Of a stretch of DNA of 42,691 nucleotides, positions 20,778-29,944 are shown in pieces (the first letter of the stretch is position 1; each line of letters starts with the position of its first letter). Below the pieces are notes generated by a model. It saw nothing but the letters and a program-made list of their open reading frames with translations. It did not search any database and had not been told where the DNA came from. Origin of the DNA: Gemmatimonadaceae bacterium (lineage in GTDB: Bacteria; Gemmatimonadota; Gemmatimonadetes; Gemmatimonadales; Gemmatimonadaceae); NCBI GenBank assembly GCA_013361935.1, contig JABFXC010000153.1, forward strand, positions 1 through 42,691, in the 5' to 3' direction. The position numbers were made by a program, and so were the translations under genes.

Positions 20778-22313
20778 TCAGCGGGCGTCGACGTGCTGGA
20801 GACGGCGCCGGCGCGTCATCGAGCGCCAGCGGGCCGCGATGAGCGAGGGATTGAACGGCGCGCGACCGGGGATTGCCGACGCCCGCGTATCCTGCTGGAC
20901 GGTGTCGGCGAGCGCGATCACGTCGCCCGCGGCGAGGGGAGCGTCGGCGTACAGCATGTTGTCGCCCTGGAGAGTCACCTGCTCGGGCGCCACCTCGCGC
21001 ACCCGGTGGATCACCGGATTCCCGCCACGCATGATTGCGAAGACGACGTCGCCCCGCCGCAGCGGACGCTCGGGAAGGGGCACGAGGCGAACGAGCGCGC
21101 CGTCCTTCACGGTCGGATGCATGCTCGATCCGCGCGCCCTGACCCAGAGCGGCGCTCCGGCGCCGACGACATCCCGAACGAGGCCGAGCAGCTGCTCCTC
21201 GGAGATCGCCAGGGCGCGCAGCTCCGTCGCGGGAGCCGCCTGCACGTCGGGGACGGCGGAGCCGCGGTCGAGGCGCCGCCGCAGCACCGCCACGGCGCGG
21301 ATCGCCGACTGCCAGGCGAAGGCGAGCGGGCGTCGTCGCAGGCTGCGCGGCCAGGCCCAGGCCCCGACGCTGCGCGCGGCATCGAGCAGCGTCGCGGAGA
21401 GTCTCGGCAGCCGGCGCGCGGGGTGGTGGCCGTGCAGATCCATGAGCGAGGCGAGCGCATCGCGCGCATCGTCGAGCTCCGCGGCCGATGCCGTCTCGAA
21501 CAGCGCGATTCCGCGTTCGGCCCAGGCGAGGAAGCGCTCCACCCGGTGCACCGCGGCCAGGCGCCGCGTCTCCGCGCGCTCGGCGGGAGTCTGCGCGCGC
21601 CACGCGACCGCGAGGTCGATCCACCAGAGCAGCGGGACATCCGTGTGCTTGGCGAGATGCATCGCGAGGAAGAGCGGCAGGAGCGGCCCGCGCTGCGCGT
21701 AGACGTGCACGCCCTCGAGATCGACGGCCACCCCCTCGGGGGCGGGAAGCCGGAGGTGCGCGAGCATGTCCGCGTCGAGGAGCGACGAATGCACCTCGAG
21801 CACGCTGCGGCGGCCGTCGCGGACGCGCTCGTACGCGCCTTCCTCGGGGGCGAGCCCGTACCGATGGCGGAAGCCGGCGCGGCAGAGCTCCTCGTGCGCC
21901 GCCTCGCGCTGCGAGACCGGGATGAACAGGTCGATGTCGTTCACCGGCCGCGCGGCGACATCGCCGTGAAGCATGACGCCGAGAGGAAGTCCCTTCAGCA
22001 CGATCGGCGTGACGCCAACGCGATCGAGCGTGCCGACGACTTCGCCGAGCTCCGCGAGCTGCTCGCGAGCGGCGACGCCAGCGGCGAGCGTCCTCCCCCG
22101 CCAGCGCGCCGCGATGTCAGCGGGCGCCATCGCGCGGATGACGGCGGCGTTGTGGAGCCAGATCAGCGATGCGCACCGCTCGCGCACCGCGGTCTCGAGC
22201 ACGCGCGCCCAGTCGACGGGCTCCGCGGGAAGCTTCAGAGTGCCGACCGGCCCCGCGGCAAGTCGCGCGACGAGAACGTTTTCCGGGGGAAGCCGATCAG
22301 CCACGATCCCCAT
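20778..22313 (-). CDS. nucleotidyltransferase-like domain fused to S26-type signal peptidase domain
   Basis: 511 residues. Residues about 80-330 match the uncharacterised nucleotidyltransferase family (NTP_transf_5): VLKGLPLG (105-112), GDVAARPVNDIDLFIP with acidic D126 and D128. Residues about 375-475 form an S26/LexA-like peptidase domain: GSSMHPT with Ser397 before Met, RRGDVVFA, VIHRV with His436, and QGDN. Ser plus His, not Ser plus Lys, is the SipW/eukaryotic-type pair. No clear transmembrane helix is seen, unlike true signal peptidases. Both domain types often occur as separate genes near PqqD/HPrK genes; a fusion is unusual. The ATG at 22313 lies inside the wzc 3' end (17-base overlap), so translation is linked to the polysaccharide genes. 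Leader cleavage is a possible role. Confidence 0.87.
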   Translation of the reverse strand: MGIVADRLPPENVLVARLAAGPVGTLKLPAEPVDWARVLETAVRERCASLIWLHNAAVIRAMAPADIAARWRGRTLAAGVAAREQLAELGEVVGTLDRVGVTPIVLKGLPLGVMLHGDVAARPVNDIDLFIPVSQREAAHEELCRAGFRHRYGLAPEEGAYERVRDGRRSVLEVHSSLLDADMLAHLRLPAPEGVAVDLEGVHVYAQRGPLLPLFLAMHLAKHTDVPLLWWIDLAVAWRAQTPAERAETRRLAAVHRVERFLAWAERGIALFETASAAELDDARDALASLMDLHGHHPARRLPRLSATLLDAARSVGAWAWPRSLRRRPLAFAWQSAIRAVAVLRRRLDRGSAVPDVQAAPATELRALAISEEQLLGLVRDVVGAGAPLWVRARGSSMHPTVKDGALVRLVPLPERPLRRGDVVFAIMRGGNPVIHRVREVAPEQVTLQGDNMLYADAPLAAGDVIALADTVQQDTRASAIPGRAPFNPSLIAARWRSMTRRRRLQHVDAR

Positions 22314-24729
22314 GTCCCAGTCCCATCAGCTTGCGGACGCGATCGCGCGTCGTCGGCGTCGCGCGCCCGTCACGATCGCCCTCGTGCGACTGATACGCGT
22401 AGTAGTAGTACCCGTAGCCGCCGTAGTACCCGCCGGTGGTCACGTCGATGTCGTTGAGCACCGCGCCGAGCACACGCGAGTGCACCGCGCGCAGATGCGC
22501 GGCCGCGCGCCGCACCGCTTCACGGCTCGTCGTTCCCATCCGGACGACGAGGATCGCGCCATCCACCATGGTCGAGAGCACCGCCGCGTCGGTGACGGCG
22601 AGCAGCGGCGGCGAATCGAAGAGGATCACGTCGAAGCTTTCGCGCGCCTCGGCGATCACCTCGCGCATGCGCTCGGAGCCGAGCAGCTCCGAGGGGTTCG
22701 GGGGAAGCTGTCCGCTTCCCATGACGAACAGGTTCTCGACGCTCGTCTCGTGCACCGCGTCGGCGAGCGGGGAGACGCCGACGATCAGCTCCGTCAGCCC
22801 GGGGGTGCGCGGAACGGAGAAGGTCTTGTCGAGCACCGCGCGCCGGAGATCGCCGTCGATGAGCAGGGTGCGCTGCCCCTGCTGCGCGAAGGTGATGGCG
22901 AGGTTGGCCACCGTCGTCGACTTGCCGTCGGCGGGACCGGGGCTCGTGAGCACGAGCGTGCGCGCGCGCGACTGCGCACGCGCGAAGGCGATGTTCGTCC
23001 GCAGCGAACGATACGCCTCGGCGACCACCGAGCGCGGATCGACATGGCTGACGAGCCGGCTGAGCGGAACGTTGGGATTGATCTGCTTGTCGTTGGCGCG
23101 GATCGACGGGATCTGCCCGAGGACGGCGAGGTTGAAGCGCTGCGGGAGCTCGTCGGGAAGCTTGACGGAGTCGTCGAGCTTCTCGAGGCCGAGGGCGAGG
23201 CCGATGCCGAGGATGAGACCCAGCGCCATCGAGATGGCGAGCGCGCGCTTGCGGATCGGAGCGACCGCGAACGTCGGAAGCTCCGCGGCATCGACGACGC
23301 GCACCGTGGGGCCGTCCGCGGATTCGGCGATGCGGGCCAGCTGAAGCTGGGCGAGGAGGTTGTCGTACGCCGTCTGCGTGGTGCGCACGTCGGCGGTCAG
23401 GCGCGCCTGCTCCGACTCGAGCGGAGGAAAGCGCTCCGCGTCGCGCCGCGACTGGGCGATCGACTTGTCATAGGACGCAAGGCGCGACTGGAGACCGTCG
23501 AGGTAGACGCGGCTGGCCTCCTGCAGGTCGCGCTTCGTCCGCGCGATGAGCTTCTCCGTCGCCTGCACGTCGCGGTCGTTCGAGTTCTTGCCCGTCGCCA
23601 TGATCTCCTCGCGAGTCTTCAGGAGATCGAACCAGCGGTTGTAGAGGTTGGCGACGTAGGTGTTCTTCGTGATGGCCTCGGTCCCGGCGAGCTTGCGCAG
23701 GTCGTCGTCCACCGTATCGGCCTGAGTGAGCTTGCCGAGCAGCTGCTCGTACACCGAGCGGTCGACCAGGGCATCCTGCCTGAGGCCTTCCAGCTCGTGA
23801 ATGTTGGTGAAGAGCGCGGTGGCCTCCGCCGAGACGTCGGATACCTGGTGCGTCTCCTTGAAGGCCTGCAGGCGACCCTGCGCCCCGGCGAGCCCTTCCT
23901 TCTGATTTGCGAGCGCGTTCTCGATGAACTGCGTCTTGTTCCGGGCGCTCGTCGTCTGCAGCTCGCTCGAGAACTGCGCGTAGGCGGACGCGAGCGAGTT
24001 GGCGACGTCGCGCACCGCCCCGGGGTCGGTGCCGCGATAGGTGATCTCGATGACGTCGGTCTGCGGGATCACGCGGGTCGTGGTCCCACCGCGAACCTCG
24101 TCGGCGGCCGCGCCGATCGAGCTCACCGCGAGCACGACGGAGCTTTCCTTGAAGTCCGGGCGCTGGGGCACGAACAGCGACAATCCGCCAGCGACGAGGC
24201 GCGTGCCGTACGGGGCCGACCCGAGCTGCGTCCCTCCGGAGCGGAGCGCGTATCCGTCCTGGTGAAAGTCGAGCGAGTACTCGCCCCCGCGCGCCGACGA
24301 GTCGACGAGCGGGATGCTGTCGCCGAAGACGGCGACGCGCGAATGCTGCGGCCGCACGATGTGCAGACGCAGCCCCGCCTTGTTCGCCGCACGCTCGGCG
24401 ACGCTCTGGCTCCTGATGAGGAGCTGCTCGGACTGCAGCGGATCGATCGTGAACGACCTGATCTGCGGCTGGGCGATCCCCTGAACGGCGGGAGTCGGCT
24501 GCTGGAAGCGCACTGTCGCGGTAGCCTGATAGATCCGCGGCTGCCGCATGGTGCGCCACGCACCGATCGCGGTGACCACCGCGAACACCGTGAGGATGAG
24601 GATCCAACGGCGGCGCGCGACGGCGAGCACCTCGCGCGGTGAGAATCCCGTCGGAGGCTCGTCTCTGGTCTCGGTGGACGCGACGTCGACCGGTTCGTCG
24701 AACGATGCGTTCGCTGGGTCTGGTGTCAT
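22297..24729 (-). CDS. wzc: polysaccharide co-polymerase and bacterial tyrosine kinase (Wzc-like)
   Basis: About 810 residues. N-terminal transmembrane segment (RWILILTVFAVVTAIGAW), Wzz-type chain-length domain with long coiled coil (about 270-470), second transmembrane segment (ALAISMALGLILGIGLALG), then the BY-kinase domain: Walker A SPGPADGKST, Walker A' LLIDGDLRR and Walker B VILFDSPPLLAVTDAA. The tail has the tyrosine cluster YYGGYGYYYYAY used for autophosphorylation in this family. It controls polymer length and export with Wza. ATG 24729 is preferred; GTG 24735 is two codons upstream. It begins 24 bases after wza and overlaps the following gene by 17 bases, which joins the peptide cassette to the same transcript. 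Confidence 0.95.
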   Translation of the reverse strand: MTPDPANASFDEPVDVASTETRDEPPTGFSPREVLAVARRRWILILTVFAVVTAIGAWRTMRQPRIYQATATVRFQQPTPAVQGIAQPQIRSFTIDPLQSEQLLIRSQSVAERAANKAGLRLHIVRPQHSRVAVFGDSIPLVDSSARGGEYSLDFHQDGYALRSGGTQLGSAPYGTRLVAGGLSLFVPQRPDFKESSVVLAVSSIGAAADEVRGGTTTRVIPQTDVIEITYRGTDPGAVRDVANSLASAYAQFSSELQTTSARNKTQFIENALANQKEGLAGAQGRLQAFKETHQVSDVSAEATALFTNIHELEGLRQDALVDRSVYEQLLGKLTQADTVDDDLRKLAGTEAITKNTYVANLYNRWFDLLKTREEIMATGKNSNDRDVQATEKLIARTKRDLQEASRVYLDGLQSRLASYDKSIAQSRRDAERFPPLESEQARLTADVRTTQTAYDNLLAQLQLARIAESADGPTVRVVDAAELPTFAVAPIRKRALAISMALGLILGIGLALGLEKLDDSVKLPDELPQRFNLAVLGQIPSIRANDKQINPNVPLSRLVSHVDPRSVVAEAYRSLRTNIAFARAQSRARTLVLTSPGPADGKSTTVANLAITFAQQGQRTLLIDGDLRRAVLDKTFSVPRTPGLTELIVGVSPLADAVHETSVENLFVMGSGQLPPNPSELLGSERMREVIAEARESFDVILFDSPPLLAVTDAAVLSTMVDGAILVVRMGTTSREAVRRAAAHLRAVHSRVLGAVLNDIDVTTGGYYGGYGYYYYAYQSHEGDRDGRATPTTRDRVRKLMGLGHGDRG

Positions 24730-24753
24730 GAACACGGCTTCGGCGTCAGGCGT

Positions 24754-25455
24754 CTATGGGTTACGGTTCCGCTGCAGCGTCGCGATGAACGTCGCGAGGC
24801 TGATGGCGGTCGTCGTCAGTCCGAGCAGAAAAGCGACGTTCTCACGGGTGAAGCCGGTCCGGCGCGGCACGACCACCACGTCGTTCGAGTAGAGCACCAC
24901 GCGCCCCGACGCGCTCCCCGCGAGCGCGCCCTGCAGATCCACCTCGAACACGCGTCCCTCGCGCACGACGCGCGTCTTGCTCAGGTTCGCGTTCGGCGTC
25001 GGACCGCCGGCGATGGTCAGCAGCTGGATGAGGCTGATGCCCGGATCCACCGGATAGAGCGCCGGCGCGCGAACCTCGCCGAGCACGGAGACACGGACCA
25101 GCGGCTGCACGGAGATCTCCGGATCGGTGAAGCCGTGCGCCTGGAGCGAGGCGCGCAGGCTCTCGCGAAGCTGCGTCGGCCCGAGCCCCGCCGCGCGAAT
25201 CACACCGAGCCCCGGGATCTGCAGATCGCCGCGGCTGTCGATCAGGAACTCGCCCGTCAGATCCTTCTCGCGGAAGACCACGATCCGCACGACGTCGCCG
25301 GAGCGCAGAACGCCGACGTTGCGGCCGCTGGTGTCGCGGATCCCGCTGTCGCGCATCGCCGCCGACGTATCCTGCGCGCCCGCCATGGCCGAAATGCCCA
25401 CGAGCGCCAGGACCAGGATGGCCGGGCGCAAACCCTCAGGGAAGTTGATATGCAT
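24754..25455 (-). CDS. wza: polysaccharide export protein (Wza-like, SLBB domain)
   Basis: 233 residues. Signal peptide (RPAILVLALVGISAMAGAQ), then the Poly_export domain (LRSGDVVRIVVFREKDLTGE, DSRGDLQIPGLGVIRAAG) and a single SLBB segment (VSVLGEVRAPALYPVDPG). It forms the periplasmic/outer-membrane export channel for capsule or exopolysaccharide. It is shorter than E. coli Wza (379). The C-terminus ends in a hydrophobic stretch (VAFLLGLTTTAISLATFIATL), perhaps a membrane anchor rather than the Wza outer-membrane helix. No lipobox is seen. The ATG at 25455 lies within the 3' end of wzi (20-base overlap), and wzc follows. Confidence 0.93.
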   Translation of the reverse strand: MHINFPEGLRPAILVLALVGISAMAGAQDTSAAMRDSGIRDTSGRNVGVLRSGDVVRIVVFREKDLTGEFLIDSRGDLQIPGLGVIRAAGLGPTQLRESLRASLQAHGFTDPEISVQPLVRVSVLGEVRAPALYPVDPGISLIQLLTIAGGPTPNANLSKTRVVREGRVFEVDLQGALAGSASGRVVLYSNDVVVVPRRTGFTRENVAFLLGLTTTAISLATFIATLQRNRNP

Positions 25456-27118
25456 AGCGTCCGATCAGCTGCAAACGCACATACGATGCCGTGGCGGTCA
25501 GCTGGTTGTTCGGGTTGCGCACGCGTGCCGCTTCGACGCGCGCGGTAAAGGTCAGCGGATGCTTCAGATACGAGGCGCCGGCGTCGACGAGCACCGTGCG
25601 CTGGACGCCCGGACGGTCGGGAGTCACGCTCGGGTACGGCTCGCCGGCGTGGTTGTTCGAGTTCCGGCCGGTGCGCTGGTCGATGCGCTGCGCTCCCTGT
25701 CGCCAACCGGAGAGCCCGCCCGTGAGCTGAACGGTTCCGGCGGGCCAGAGCTCCCCGCCCAGCCGCCAGAGATCCGCGTCGGGTCCGAGCTCGCTGCCGA
25801 TGGGCGCGTCGTAGCTCTGGTACGCCGTCGCGTAGAAGTTCCGCAGGTATGCGTAGCTGTTGACGTGGCGGTACTCGGCGATCGCGCTCGCGGGGACCAG
25901 GAACGGAAGCCCCTGCGTGCCGCGAACCGACCACGCCAGCTGGTCCTGCACCTTCCGGCGATCCTTCGGGTCGATCTGCACGTCGTCCACGAGCAGCTCG
26001 GCCTGGACCGCGGAGGCGCCCGAGTGCAGCCGCGCGCCGCCGAAGACCTGGAGGTTGTCGCCCTGCGTGGTGTTGTAGCGCGACGTGTCGTTCTGCGTGA
26101 CGACGTACGCCATGAGCGGATTCATGTACGCCAGCTCGAGCGTCTGCGTCCCGCGGGCGATGAGGATCGTCTCGCCGAGGGAGAGCTCCACCGCGCGCGT
26201 CGGACGGATGGTCAGCGCGTGGCCGATGAGCTGGCGGTAGAACCGGTGCGCGGCGCTCCCCGGAGGGAGGCTGTCGACGGCCGGGTCCATCTCGACCGAC
26301 GCGAGCGTCGCGACGAGCGCGCGCGCCTCGACGCGGCGCCAGCGTCCGGAGAGCTCGATGCGGTCGAGAGCCGGTCCCCACGCGGAAAGCGTCAGCGACT
26401 CGCGGCCCTCGCCAAGCCAGGCCTCGCTCGCGCGTCCGAAGGAGAGGGTGAACCACTTTCCGAGCTGCGCGTTGACGTAGCTCTCCCCGAAATCGATCGC
26501 GCCCGAGGTGCTGCGCACGGCACGCTGATGCAGGTTCGGGTCGTTGCGCCGGTGGGTGTATCCGACGCCCTCGATCACACCGACGACGTTCTTCGAGCCC
26601 CAGGTCACGCGGCCCTGCACGGTCGCCGAGACCGGCGGATCGCCTTCCGCCTTCGGCCGGAGTCCGCGCCAGAGCGGACGGAACTCGCCGTTGGAGAGCT
26701 GGGTCGCGCGGACCGTCAGCGCGCCGCCGGCGGTGAGCACCCCTTCGTTGTCGGTGAAGATGTCGAAGGTGTCGCTGGCGAAGCGGTCGCGGAGCACCGC
26801 GACCAGCGACGACGCGCACGACGAGTCGGTCGTGGCCCTGCGCACCGCGGCGCGGACGTCGCGGACCAGGTACGGGCGGTAGGCGGAGATGCGCGCCGGC
26901 TGGCAGCCGCCGCGGACCAACCCATCGAGCAGCGGGTAGGCCGGGTCGTCGAGGGGGAGCGAGACCAGCGGATGTTGGGCGCGCGCGCTGGCGGCAGGGA
27001 GCGCGAGCCCGACGCAGAAGACCGCCGACGTCAGGAGACGCCGGACCGAAATGCGCCGCTCGGCACGCCTGATCCGGCGCGCTCCGACACTGGGGGGAGT
27101 GGTTGTCTGGCGGGGCAC
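25436..27118 (-). CDS. wzi: capsule assembly protein, Wzi family
   Basis: About 560 residues. Signal peptide RRLLTSAVFCVGLALPAASARAQ, followed by a beta-barrel-like sequence of alternating strands with family-typical phrases (LHQRAVRSTSGAIDFGESY, LSLGETILIARG, LAYMNPLMAYVVTQNDTSRY, IAEYRHVNSYAY). Wzi barrels anchor capsule to the outer membrane. Start is uncertain: ATG 27229 gives about 85 residues before the signal core, which is too long; GTG 27118 gives about 48 and is preferred. The N-terminus to QTT is then basic. The stop overlaps wza by 20 bases. Wzi, Wza and Wzc together form an export module, although the glycosyltransferases, flippase and polymerase are not in this window. Confidence 0.85.
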   Translation of the reverse strand: MPRQTTTPPSVGARRIRRAERRISVRRLLTSAVFCVGLALPAASARAQHPLVSLPLDDPAYPLLDGLVRGGCQPARISAYRPYLVRDVRAAVRRATTDSSCASSLVAVLRDRFASDTFDIFTDNEGVLTAGGALTVRATQLSNGEFRPLWRGLRPKAEGDPPVSATVQGRVTWGSKNVVGVIEGVGYTHRRNDPNLHQRAVRSTSGAIDFGESYVNAQLGKWFTLSFGRASEAWLGEGRESLTLSAWGPALDRIELSGRWRRVEARALVATLASVEMDPAVDSLPPGSAAHRFYRQLIGHALTIRPTRAVELSLGETILIARGTQTLELAYMNPLMAYVVTQNDTSRYNTTQGDNLQVFGGARLHSGASAVQAELLVDDVQIDPKDRRKVQDQLAWSVRGTQGLPFLVPASAIAEYRHVNSYAYLRNFYATAYQSYDAPIGSELGPDADLWRLGGELWPAGTVQLTGGLSGWRQGAQRIDQRTGRNSNNHAGEPYPSVTPDRPGVQRTVLVDAGASYLKHPLTFTARVEAARVRNPNNQLTATASYVRLQLIGRYAYQLP

Positions 27119-27141
27119 GATTTCGGGAATGACTGGCGACG

Positions 27142-27167
27142 CACGGTCACGACTGGCCGTGACCGTG
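27142..27167. promoter_or_regulatory. inverted repeat before wzi, possible operator
   Basis: Perfect 9-bp arms, CACGGTCAC (27142-27150) and GTGACCGTG (27159-27167), separated by 8 bases. It lies about 24-49 bases before the preferred wzi start GTG 27118, where an operator would be expected. If the start is really ATG 27229 it lies inside the gene. No -10/-35 boxes are convincing in 27168-27279. Confidence 0.4.
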
Positions 27168-27279
27168 ATCGAGCGTCGCGGATTCGAACCGTGAGAGCGG
27201 CTCGCGCGAGCCCACCTCCGGCTCGCCATGCCCCGGGAAACGCAATCTTCGGGCCGTACGGATGAGGCGGAACTGCGAG

Positions 27280-27347
27280 GTCAGGGGCCAGGCGTAAGGA
27301 ACGGCGTCGACTGCAGTTGACGCACCCCCTTCCGCCTGGCCCCTGAC
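27280..27347. repeat. intergenic palindromic repeat element, copy A
   Basis: Perfect 15-bp arms (27280-27294 and 27333-27347) of sequence GTCAGGGGCCAGGCG, enclosing a second small palindrome GCGTCGACTGCAGTTGACGC with one mismatch. It shares arms and centre (GGAACGGCGTCGA...GCAGTT) with the element at 29844-29908. It lies between the wbpA stop (27364) and wzi. It could act as a terminator of the wbp genes, but no T-run follows. Confidence 0.8.
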
Positions 27348-27363
27348 GCCCGACCCCCTGCCG

Positions 27364-28677
27364 TCAGCTCGCCAGCGTCACGATCCGCGCCTTGCCCCGC
27401 GGGACCTTCGACAGCGCGTTGCGCGTGTCGACGATGACCTTTGCCTTCTGGACGAGATTCGCGTAGTCCACGGCGCGGTGGTCGGTCACGATCACGATGG
27501 CGTCGGCCGCGGCGATGGCGGCGTCCGTGAGCTCGACTCCCTTCCGCTCGTGGCCGTCCTCGCGGAAGCTCGGGACGTGCGGGTCATGGTAATCGACCTT
27601 CGCGCCGCGCTCCTCGAGCAGCCGGATGACGTCGAGCGCCGGGCTCTCGCGCATGTCGTCGATGTCGCGCTTGTAGGCGACGCCGAGGACGAGGATCCTG
27701 CTCCCGCGGACCGCCTTGGAGTCGTCGTTCAGCGCGATGACGGTCTTCTCGATCACGTACTCGGGCATCGAGCTGTTGATCTCGCTCGCCAGCTCGATGA
27801 AGCGCGTCTTGTAGTTCAGCGTGCGCATCTTCCAGGCGAGGTAGTGCGGATCGAGCGGGATGCAGTGTCCGCCGATGCCCGGCCCCGGGGTGAACTTCAT
27901 GAAGCCGAAGGGCTTGGTCGCCGCCGCGTCGATCACCTCCCAGACGTCGACGCCGAGCTTGTCGCACATGATCGCCATCTCGTTCACCAGCCCGATGTTC
28001 ACCGAGCGGAAGGTGTTCTCGAGCAGCTTGACGAGCTCCGCCGCCTCCGGGGTGGTCACCGGCACCGTCGTGTCGATGCAGGTCTCGTAGAGCGCGGTGG
28101 CGACCTCGGTGCACGCGGGGGTGATCCCGCCGACGACCTTCGGGGTGTTCTTCGTGTTCCACTTCTCGTTCCCCGGATCGACGCGCTCGGGGCTGAAGGC
28201 GAGGAACACGTCCTTGCCGACCGTCAGGCCTAACGCCTCGAGGCGCGGCTGCATCACCTCGCGGGTGGTACCCGGGTACGTCGTGCTCTCGAGGACGATG
28301 AGCAGCCCCGGATGCGCCTGGCGCTTGACCGCTTCCGCCGCGGCGATGACGTAGGTCATGTCCGGGTCGCGCGTCTTCGCGAGCGGGGTCGGCACCGCGA
28401 TCGAGATGGCGTCCGCTTCCTTCAGCCTGCTCTCGTCTGTGGTTGCCAGGAGCTTGCCGCTCTTCACGAGGGCCGCGATCTCGCTCGCCGGTACGTCCTG
28501 GATGTGCGACTCCCCGCGCATGAGCAGGTCGGTGACCCGCTTGCTCACGTCGTAGCCGACGACGCGGAAGCCCGCCTTCGCGAACTCCACGGCGAGCGGC
28601 AGGCCGACATAGCCGAGGCCGACCACGGCGATGGTGGCCGACCGGTCGGCGATACGATCGAGCAGCTGATCTTTCAC
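27364..28677 (-). CDS. wbpA: UDP-N-acetylglucosamine 6-dehydrogenase (WbpA-like)
   Basis: 437 residues. Nucleotide-sugar dehydrogenase with NAD motif VVGLGYVGLPLAVEFAKAG, ESTTYPGTT, FSPERVDPGN, the catalytic-cysteine segment GPGIGGHCIPLDPHYL and LGVAYKRDIDDMRESP. These match the WbpA/UDP-HexNAc type rather than the UDP-glucose type at 12278. In the wbp pathway it oxidises UDP-GlcNAc to UDP-GlcNAcA. GTG 28677 is chosen for the GAGGAA ribosome binding site just upstream and because the NAD domain follows. It is the last of the four wbp genes, 34 bases after wbpE, and the repeat element A follows. The exact substrate rests mainly on the neighbours wbpB, wbpD and wbpE. Confidence 0.9.
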   Translation of the reverse strand: MKDQLLDRIADRSATIAVVGLGYVGLPLAVEFAKAGFRVVGYDVSKRVTDLLMRGESHIQDVPASEIAALVKSGKLLATTDESRLKEADAISIAVPTPLAKTRDPDMTYVIAAAEAVKRQAHPGLLIVLESTTYPGTTREVMQPRLEALGLTVGKDVFLAFSPERVDPGNEKWNTKNTPKVVGGITPACTEVATALYETCIDTTVPVTTPEAAELVKLLENTFRSVNIGLVNEMAIMCDKLGVDVWEVIDAAATKPFGFMKFTPGPGIGGHCIPLDPHYLAWKMRTLNYKTRFIELASEINSSMPEYVIEKTVIALNDDSKAVRGSRILVLGVAYKRDIDDMRESPALDVIRLLEERGAKVDYHDPHVPSFREDGHERKGVELTDAAIAAADAIVIVTDHRAVDYANLVQKAKVIVDTRNALSKVPRGKARIVTLAS

Positions 28678-28711
28678 TGATTCCTCAGGAGGAGAAGGAC
28701 GGATCCAGGCG

Positions 28712-29824
<1,113 letters not shown>

Positions 29825-29843
29825 TGGTCGGTATTCGGTAGGA

Positions 29844-29908
29844 GGGGCCAGGGGCCAGGCGGGAGGAACTGCGTTCGACGCCGTTCCCGACACCTGGCCC
29901 CTGGCCCC
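29844..29908. repeat. intergenic palindromic repeat element, copy B
   Basis: Perfect 16-bp arms (29844-29859, 29893-29908) of sequence GGGGCCAGGGGCCAGG. Read on the minus strand, it aligns with the plus strand of copy A at 27280-27347 across arms and centre. It lies between wbpB (stop 29945) and wbpE (start 29824). No T-run; role unknown. Confidence 0.8.
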
Positions 29909-29944
29909 CAATCTAGCGGACGGCGGTCCGAATCCGTAGCGCCG

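Noticed and set aside
20776..21624. N-terminal extension of the HPrK-like protein to 573 residues
   Set aside because: The extra sequence is a shadow frame of the NT-S26 gene; ATG 20775 follows that gene's stop by two bases.
18207..22313. Lasso-peptide gene cluster
   Set aside because: The YxxP leader motif and HPrK-like gene recall lasso clusters, but no asparagine-synthetase-like cyclase and no transglutaminase-like B2 protease are present, while a SPASM enzyme is. A RiPP of radical SAM type fits better.
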